From assembly GCF_041734735.1 (NCBI RefSeq), contig NC_134884.1, forward strand, positions 34,066,409 through 34,130,408: a stretch of 64,000 bases of DNA, read 5' to 3'. Positions 56,786 to 64,000 of the stretch are shown here, piece after piece (the first letter of the stretch is position 1; each line of letters starts with the position of its first letter). This stretch comes from Babylonia areolata. Lineage: Eukaryota; Mollusca; Gastropoda; Neogastropoda; Buccinidae. The position numbers and the translations under genes are program-made. Under the pieces are notes generated by a model. That model had not been told where the DNA came from. It was given only the letters and a program-made list of their open reading frames with translations, and ran no database searches.

Positions 56786-58175
56786 TGAACGCGAGATGTG
56801 GCCATGTCCCCCCCACACAAAAAAAGGGGAAGGTGGGGTTGGGAAGTAAACTAGGTTAATTTTTGCAGACCAAGTGAACTGAATGTATAGAACAGCTTTC
56901 TGAACATCCAGATCTTGATCTCCAGAACAAGCAACAATAACTTTTACAAAAAAAGTTTCAGATTTCCTCATCAGAATTCTTTTATCAAACAATAAATGAA
57001 AAAAAGAAAATGAAGCACTGTTAATGATCTGAGCACACACTAAAGGAAAAAAAAAAAAAGTAATTTTTAAAAAGCATCAAAAAAACCCAGTATAGTGGCA
57101 CTGCATCCACCTCAATAATTTTAACATGTGGCTTTCTATTGAAAATTATTTCAGAAAAGAAAACGAGCTCTACTGATCCTCAAATGTGGACAGGTTACAC
57201 CAAACACAGGATGTTCTTGGCTATGATTCAAGAATATCCTTGCACACAAACACGCATATTTTAGCAAAGTTCATCTTGCTACCAATCAATATACCCTAAC
57301 AATAACAATTGAAAAAAAAAAAGTCTCACATTTTCTCCAAGGTGGATTGAAAAGACAAAATAAAAAAGAAAGAAAAATACAGAAAAGCTAAGAAATCTTC
57401 AATGAAGAAGCAAAGTCAAATGAACATGTCTATACTCCAGCAAAGATTTCTTGAAGATTCAGTGCTCTGAAAACCAGACCACTAAACAGCACGCCAAACC
57501 TGGACACCTGTTGCCCAGTAATTATGACACAAAACCAGTGACAAAGCAACAGCAGCAACAGTATAGTAAATTCATCTGAACCAAGAAAGATACAATGTGA
57601 TATGAATACCATGAACAAAATGACCGAAAATGCAAAATGGAAACAACACCCAAATAAAATTTTGTGTCCTGATGCAGTTTCCACCTTCGGATCAGTTGTT
57701 TCAAGTTCAACAAAACTTGTTCCCCATGTGTTCATCTTGCTCGATGCAAGAGACTGCATGCACCTTTTGGATCATTTTGTGATAAATCACTGATTTGCAC
57801 ATTTGAAGAACAAACAAGAAAAAAAAATGAAGACACTGCACAGTCCAAGTGATGGTGTAAAGCCAGAACATTTGTCAACAGTCTTACTGAACTTCAGCCC
57901 CTCTCACATCACAGCTTGGGATGTCACTCACACCACACGCAAGCTGGTTGCTGCCCATTGTACTGTCTGCTATACACACACACACACAAATGGGTTTTGT
58001 ACGACTCAACAGCTGAAATAGAATGAAAGCAGCAACAAGCAAAAAGGCAAAACAGCTTTGGCAATTTTAGCAGACACGACCCCCTCACTACAAGTCACAC
58101 AACTTGATTTTTCGAAGTGAACCAACACACACAATGCTGAACCAGACTAGGAACTGGAACAAGGGACACCAGCGT

Positions 58176-60977
58176 TTACTTCCCCTTGCTGGCCAGTTCC
58201 TGTGCCATCTGGTAATACTTGGTAAACTTGGCCGTGTGGTCGAGGGGAAGGTAGACATAGGGCGACATGTTGAACGCTTCCTTGATGCCGTACTTCTTGA
58301 CGCTGGACAGATGGCAACGACTCAGGTGGTACCGGTACGACCCTTTGGAGGCAAAGCGCCGGCTGCAGGCAGCACACTTGAACTCCGTCAGCTCCCCGTC
58401 TGGACCCACGGCGCCGGGACTGCTCTGGTTCCCATCCTCCGGGTCCCTCAAGGCCGACGGAGAATCGCAGTCTTGGTGAGAACTGGCCGGGTCTTCATCG
58501 TCGCTGCTGCTGCCACCTCCAGCTCCCGGCTTGAGGGACAGGTTGAGTGGCATGGCAGAGGCAGCGGGGGAAGAGGAGGAGGGGAGATCTGGGGGAGTGA
58601 AGCACATCCGCTCCATCATCTGCTCTGTCAGGTAGGGGTAGTGGTGGGGGCTGAAGTGGGGGAAGGGGCTGACGGCAGCCGACATGACCTTGGGGATGCT
58701 GGTTTTGGTCAGCAGTTTCTGCAGGCTGTCCAGGGGGTGCTCGCTGGTCATGGGCTGACCGTACACAAAGCTGCTCAGCGAGTCCAGGGCCGACTTCTTC
58801 CCTGAACCTTTACTGCTCTCCCCCTTGGAGGAGGAGGAGGATCCTCTTTCATCTGTCTCGCCTTTCTCCTCCCGATTCTCCTCTTCATCCAAGTTGAGGT
58901 ATTTAGTGGCCAGGTCTTCTGCCTTACATGGTTGATCGGCCTCTTTCACGGTAACTCCTTTCTTCTCGTCTCTCTCTTCATCGCTTTCTTTTTCTTTGTC
59001 ATCATCATCCATGCTCTGACTGGTGGCTGTGGCTGATTTGGTTTTAGTCAATCCTTTAGTGGGTTTGACAGTCAAACCATTGGCAGAGACTGGCTTCATA
59101 CTTGCCATGTCTCTGATTGGGTTCCTGGTTTTCTCCAGCAGCTCTGCCGATTTGGCGCTGAGGGAAGACAGCACATTCTTCTCAAAAGAGGGCAGGGGAC
59201 TGTCCTTGCCTATGTCCAGATACTTGGAGGAGGAGGGCTGGACAGGGGACAGGAACCTGGAGAACTGGGACAGGTAGCTCATGGAGGAAGCTGCAGGAGA
59301 GGCAGAGGTGGATGGCGAGGCTGACGACCTGGGCACCCCCCGGCTCATGTTCAGCATCGGAGGCATGTGCGGGGGTCCTGAAATGGACCCAAACCCTGCC
59401 GACATGGTGTTCCTCCGAGAATCGAACTTGGAGCTGAAGCTCCGCTGGATGAAGGACTCCATGGCCTTGAGGGCAGAGCTGCCGCTTTCCTTGGCGGGTT
59501 CGTCCTCGCTGTTGGGGTCGATGATGTCCAGGCTTGGATCCTGCGCTGTGCTGCGGGGGATCTTCCCGTTCAGGTTGGCTCTGTTCTCTGAAGGCAGAGG
59601 GTTGGGCGAGCTCTGAGAAGCAGGCGAGGGCGTCCCTTTCATGCTGCTGTCATCATCAGGAATCTTCACTTTGATTTTGTTCTGAACGATTTTAGATTCC
59701 TCTGCCTCTCCTCCTCCTTCGTGCTGTTGTTCGGCCTCTTCTAGTTTAATCTTTTTGTGATTTTTCATGGTGTCTTCTTCTTCATCTGATTCCAGCTCCC
59801 GTTTCACAGTGATGGTCAGGTCTTGTGATGGTGGTGGGGGTGGGGGTTCTGGCTTGGAACGGGGTGAGGGTGGGGCAGGGGAAGGAGGCTTGCTGTCTTC
59901 AGATTGACTGGGGTCACTGGGCGGGGAGGGGGAGCGCTCCGACGTGTTCTCCTCGTCCGTCATGGGGGAAGGGATTCGGGGAGATATACACCTGTCCCCT
60001 GGGGCTGGTGTTTCTCCCCCGTTCTTTGTGCCCGGGTCCACTCCTGGCTCCTCTTTGCTTTCTTTGCGTGATTCAGCCCCGTCTTCTGCCAGCTTCTCCT
60101 GAACTGGCTTATCATCAGGACTGGCGGCGTTTTGCTTACTCTTTGCACACGCCTTGTCCTCCTCGTCCTTTTGGGGTGCTGATTCTGGAGACTGCATGCA
60201 GCATGGCTTGTCTTCGGATCTGTCGCTGGGCTCGGCACTTTCTCTGCCTGAACATTTTGGAACATCGTTCTCGTTCTGGTTCACATCAGTCTCTTGGGAC
60301 GACAACTTTGCTGACAACTCTGCTTTCTCCTCTTTGGATTCTGCGTCCTGACTGTCTGTATGTACATGGTCCGCGCCAGAGTCTTTGCCCGTGCCCGCGG
60401 GGGAGCTACTACAGCCGATCGAGTTTAAGCGTTTGAACAAAGCAGTGTCTCTGGTGCTGGGGAGGGGCTGCTCCAGACTGTTGTCCGAAGACTTGCCCTT
60501 GGACTCCGAGTTGCTGGTCTTGGCCGGCTTCCCGGAGCCACCACACTCCTCACCGAACAGTTTGACCTTCAAGGCATCGATGACTTCCGCTTTCTGCCGG
60601 AGACACAACCGCACGTGCTCGAGAAACCAAGGCATTTCGATCTTCTTGCCGCACGACTCACACGGGACCAGACCATCACTGGAGGAAGGGGTCGCTGTCC
60701 CGCTGGATCCCCCGCCCCCGCCGCCGCTCCCGCCCCCGCCGATCTGCGGGAGGTAGCCGTTCGAGCCCCCGCTCCCTCCCTGGTACTTGCGTTTGTACTC
60801 CAGCAAGGAGGCCACGGTGGAGCCTGAAGCCTCGTCGCTGAGGAAGCGCTTGCGGTGCTTGTGGCGCAGCGCCAGCTCCGTGCAGTTGTGTGAGCGGAGC
60901 ACCTGCTTCTTGTGGTGGCCAGACACGATCATGTGGTTGGCCAGGCCCTCCATGTCCGTGTAGGTCTCCTGACACAC
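58176..60977 (-). CDS. tsh: Teashirt-like zinc-finger transcription factor, 3'-terminal exon (partial gene)
   Basis: A 933-codon open exon plus TAA, entered in phase 0 from acceptor GATTGCAG; the start codon lies upstream, outside the window. The exon opens inside a finger: VCQETYTDMEGLANHMIVSG then HH, fitting the teashirt signature C-x2-C-x12-H-M-x4-H with its first Cys in the previous exon. A C2HC-type finger follows (exon residues 106-125, CESCGKKIEMPWFLEHVRLC). The middle is Ser/Glu/Pro-rich and disordered, with ALKAMESFIQRSF. PLNLS at about 810-814 is a CtBP-binding motif. A last finger (868-889, CAACSRRFASKGSYRYHLSR then CH) resembles the last TSHZ finger, followed by YVYLPLDHTAKFTKYYQMAQ. 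Role: nuclear repressor in Wnt/Hox-linked patterning (family knowledge). No homeobox is seen in this exon. Confidence 0.85.
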   Translation of the reverse strand: MCQETYTDMEGLANHMIVSGHHKKQVLRSHNCTELALRHKHRKRFLSDEASGSTVASLLEYKRKYQGGSGGSNGYLPQIGGGGSGGGGGGSSGTATPSSSDGLVPCESCGKKIEMPWFLEHVRLCLRQKAEVIDALKVKLFGEECGGSGKPAKTSNSESKGKSSDNSLEQPLPSTRDTALFKRLNSIGCSSSPAGTGKDSGADHVHTDSQDAESKEEKAELSAKLSSQETDVNQNENDVPKCSGRESAEPSDRSEDKPCCMQSPESAPQKDEEDKACAKSKQNAASPDDKPVQEKLAEDGAESRKESKEEPGVDPGTKNGGETPAPGDRCISPRIPSPMTDEENTSERSPSPPSDPSQSEDSKPPSPAPPSPRSKPEPPPPPPSQDLTITVKRELESDEEEDTMKNHKKIKLEEAEQQHEGGGEAEESKIVQNKIKVKIPDDDSSMKGTPSPASQSSPNPLPSENRANLNGKIPRSTAQDPSLDIIDPNSEDEPAKESGSSALKAMESFIQRSFSSKFDSRRNTMSAGFGSISGPPHMPPMLNMSRGVPRSSASPSTSASPAASSMSYLSQFSRFLSPVQPSSSKYLDIGKDSPLPSFEKNVLSSLSAKSAELLEKTRNPIRDMASMKPVSANGLTVKPTKGLTKTKSATATSQSMDDDDKEKESDEERDEKKGVTVKEADQPCKAEDLATKYLNLDEEENREEKGETDERGSSSSSKGESSKGSGKKSALDSLSSFVYGQPMTSEHPLDSLQKLLTKTSIPKVMSAAVSPFPHFSPHHYPYLTEQMMERMCFTPPDLPSSSSPAASAMPLNLSLKPGAGGGSSSDDEDPASSHQDCDSPSALRDPEDGNQSSPGAVGPDGELTEFKCAACSRRFASKGSYRYHLSRCHLSSVKKYGIKEAFNMSPYVYLPLDHTAKFTKYYQMAQELASKGK

Positions 60978-62440
60978 CTGCAATCAACATCGGCCAGATA
61001 TGGTGGTGTGATAAGTGATGGGTGGGTGGGGGGGGTGGAGTGGGGTAGGGGGGGACCAGTCACACGGGAGGACACAACATAGCATGGGGTGGTGCTTGAG
61101 CAAACTCGTCTCTTTGAAAAGTGTTTTACACACACATTTATAACTTTATGTTGGTCATGAGTACTCTACCAGCTTCATCTCTTCTTCAAGTTGTACATAT
61201 TACATCACACACACCCGCACACACACACGCATGAATATATCATTCTACTGAAGAAAATCTTATTTGAAAAACAACCAAACGAACAAAACAAAAAAAAAAA
61301 AAAAAAAAAAAAAACAGCTGCAGAAGATAAACAGTCCTTCCATAACCAAGACCATGTTTTGATCGTTTTGTGTGATTTACTCAATCTCCCTTTCTCCCTC
61401 CCCCCCCCCTTCGCCTCCACCAGCCCCCCTCCCCTCCCCCCCGCCCCCCTGTGCACTTTGACGCCTCCTCAGTTGAAACAGTTTATGTGCTGTCTCTGTA
61501 ACTGTGGTTATCCAAACGTAGTCTATATTTTCTCCTCTCTCATTGTGGTGAAGGCGAAGACTGACCAAAAGGAACATTGTAACTGCCCCAGAACTTAAGA
61601 CCAGTAAAAACTCACCACAAAGACAATATCAAAAGCAACACAAAGCCGTCTTTAATATTCGCTGTCTTAAACATGTACAATGAAAAACAATTTTCATTTT
61701 GAAACTTGAAAAACGTAAAGCACTCACTCGAGCTCTTTTGACTCCAGTAACTCTCTGTAAATAAACAAAGAGTGAGTTTGAGTTTGGACTCTAAATCCCT
61801 CTCAAGTCCCTCCACCCCCATCCCCGCCCCCGCCTTTTAATAACAATTTCATAAAATTTCATAAACGTCAGCCACGCGATGCATTTTTACTATGTTCACA
61901 CTAAGTTGTGGAAAGATCTTCCCACCACAAAGTTTTATGTTCAGCCTATTACCATTCTTCACCCAGCATTGGCCGTCACATGCATGGGTCTTACTCTTCG
62001 CCACCTGTACCCCCCCCCCCTCCCCCCCCCCCACCCCGCCAAGAAAAGACCCCCCCCCCCCACCTCCTCCCTCTCGTAGCTACCCCACCTTTCGCGCCAT
62101 TTCAGTACATTCACCCCGACGCTACTCGGTTATCCCCCCCTAACACATTCATCTTCCCAGTCTTCTCAGCTGGGGTAATTGTGAGTGACCTTTACCGTGA
62201 ATTCATGCTTAGGTGTGTTCACATCCACCATGTGTCAACGGTGTCAACAGTAAGGGTTTCCCCCAGTCATTTACGACTGGGGTGTTTTTCACAACGCACG
62301 AGTCATCATCCGAGTCGGCCGGACCCGTCACTGTTATAGAAGCAGCGCGCAGATCTGAAGAGAAAGCACTACAACTTCGCGAGTGGGAACACTCGCAAAC
62401 GTTTGTTGACCCGTTTAATAATTTTCATTCTGACTCGGTA
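60978..62440 (-). other. teashirt intron (3' part)
   Basis: Contains a 27-bp poly(A) tract (61288-61314, + strand), C-rich tracts at 61400-61450 and 62010-62062, and two perfect short hairpins at 62261-62282 and 62379-62396. No coding exon recognised. Confidence 0.65.
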
Positions 62441-64000
62441 TACCAAACCCTGCACGCTGAAGGGTCATCCCCAAACACTTTATCCAATCCCCCCACTAAA
62501 GGGTCATTTCCACACACTTTATCAAACCCATCACACTAAAGGTGTTAAAATCCCACACACTTTATCAAACCCTCACAATAAAGGAGTCACATTCCCACAC
62601 ACTTTATCAAACCCATCACACTAAAGGGTCATAATCCCACACACTTTATCAAACCCATCACACTAAAGGGTCATTTCCACACACTTTATCAAACCCATCA
62701 CACTAAAGGTGTTAAAATCCCACACACTTTATCAAACCCTCACAATAAAGGAGTCACATTCCCACACACTTTATCAATCCCTCACACTAAGAGGTCACAT
62801 CTCCACACTTTATCAACTAAAGGGATCACACACTTTATCAATCCCCAACACTAAGAGGTCACATCCCCACACTTTATCAATCCCCTCACACTAAGGGGTC
62901 ACGTTCCCACACTTTATCAATCCCCTCACACTAAAGGGTCATAATCCCACACACTTTATCAAACCCTCACAATAAAGATGTCACATTCCCACACACTGTA
63001 TCAACCCCTCACACTGAGAGGTCACATTCCCACAAACTTATCAAACCCCTCACACTAAGAAGTCACATTCCCACAAACTTATTAAATCCCTCACACTGAA
63101 GGGTCATTCCCACACACTTTATCAAACTACTGACACAAAGAGGTCATTCCCACACTTTATAAAACCTCTCACACATTTGGGGTAATTCCCACACATATTA
63201 TCAAACCCCTCACACTATGGGGTCACTTTCTCACACATACTTTGTCAAACCCCTCACATTAGGGGGACACATTCCCACACACACTTTGTCAAACCCCTTA
63301 CATCCGGGGGACAAATTCCCACACACTTTAACACACCCCTAACATTAAGGAGGTCATTTACACACAATTCATGAAACCCCTCATATTGAAGGGGTCACAT
63401 CCCACATACTTTATCAAAACCCTCACCCTAAAGGGGTCATATCTGCATACATTTCATCAATATTTGCACACATCTTATCAAACTTCTCATACTATGGGTC
63501 ACATCCCCACACATTCTCTCAAACCCCTCACACTCAGAGGTCACATCCCCACACTCCATCACACTAAGAAGTCACATTCTCACAAACTTATCAAATCCCT
63601 CACACTGAAGGGTCATTCCCACACACTTTCTCAAACTACTAACACAAAGAGGTCATTCCCACACTTTATAAAACCTCTCACATTATTGGGGTAATTCCTC
63701 CCACACATTTTATCAAACCCCTCACACTATGGGGTCACTTTCCCATACATACTTTGTTAAACCCCTCACATTAGGGGGACACATTTCCACACACACTTTG
63801 TCAAACCCCTTACATCCGGGGGACAAATTCCCACACACTTTAACAAACCCCTAACATTAAGCAGGTCATTTACACACAATTCATGAAACCCCTCATACTG
63901 AGGGGGTCAAATCCCACATACTTTATCAAAACCCTCACATCCCCCCCCCACACACACACACAAACACACTTGATCAAACCCCTCACATTACTAAAGGAGT
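62440..64000. repeat. Long minisatellite, about 35-40 bp unit, to window end
   Basis: Roughly forty diverged copies of CACACACTTTATCAAACCCC, CTCACACTAAAGGGTCA and a TTCC spacer. Higher-order copies exist: a block at 63040-63400 recurs at 63570-63940. The array continues past the window. Confidence 0.95.

Larger units (their letters stand above)
52151..58175 (-). other. Probable teashirt 3' UTR
   Basis: About 6 kb, A-rich on the + strand (U-rich in the minus transcript), directly following the tsh stop. Minus-strand AATAAA signals lie at 55931-55936, 52500-52505 and as an overlapping pair at 52156-52166. A MITE sits inside. Open frames at 54615-55091 on both strands have no features I recognise. 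Confidence 0.45.

Noticed and set aside
58104-58805. 233-aa plus-strand frame
   Set aside because: Antisense shadow of the GC-rich teashirt exon; no domain in this frame.
61908-62339. 143-aa plus-strand frame with poly-Pro
   Set aside because: The proline run is the C-homopolymer cluster; the remainder shows no coding signature.
62403-63694. Frames with HTLYQT-like repeats; possible CRISPR-like array
   Set aside because: Units vary in length and sequence, there are no unique spacers, and the genome is animal. It is a minisatellite.

Overview
The window looks like a lophotrochozoan animal genome, most likely a gastropod mollusc. Evidence: long AT-rich introns, abundant (CA)n/(TA)n microsatellites, a tRNA-derived SINE body of a type I associate with molluscs, several LINE and DNA-transposon relics, and two animal developmental/cytoskeletal genes. 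No species can be fixed by eye, and there is nothing bacterial or viral here.

Gene 1 (+ strand, 1838-36185) is an ortholog of MTSS1/MTSS2 (missing-in-metastasis / ABBA family), an I-BAR (IMD) membrane-bending and actin-regulating scaffold. I could place 16 coding exons whose splice phases all agree. Joined, they give a 2967-nt frame (988 codons plus stop). Exons 1-8 encode the IMD (about residues 1-250), exons 9-10 the Ser-rich segment, exons 11-15 a long linker, and exon 16 a Gln/Pro-rich tail with a short, degenerate WH2-like helix. The start is firm: an in-frame TAA lies one codon upstream of the ATG. A CCAAT box and an E-box lie about 370-390 bp upstream of the ATG. From 36186 to roughly 48.5 kb the sequence has no gene and is T-rich on the + strand, as expected of a long 3' UTR with several AATAAA signals.

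Gene 2 (- strand, 58176-60977) is the large 3'-terminal coding exon of a teashirt-type (tsh/TSHZ) zinc-finger repressor. It is phase 0, 933 codons plus stop, and its earlier exons lie beyond 64 kb. Its 3' UTR probably runs down to about 52.15 kb. The two genes are therefore convergent, and strand composition flips from T-rich to A-rich near 51.6-52.2 kb.

Mobile elements: a 5'-truncated LINE just upstream of MTSS1 (49-1031); a tRNA-SINE in intron 4; an internally deleted piggyBac (14487-17180) inserted ten bases inside the exon 8 donor and itself carrying a nested LINE 3' end; a repeat in intron 11; a hAT-like MITE (27093-27559) and a pogo/Tigger relic (about 29.4-30.0 kb) in intron 13; two LINE fragments at 48.7-49.6 kb; and a TTAA-flanked MITE in the presumed tsh 3' UTR.

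No unknown multi-gene system is visible. The most interesting features concern MTSS1 splicing. There is a candidate 6-nt microexon in the IMD. Exon 13 resembles exon 14 and ends in a GC donor. Splice acceptors are duplicated in front of exons 8 and 12. Minisatellite arrays repeatedly abut exon borders (exons 9, 11, 14 and 15).
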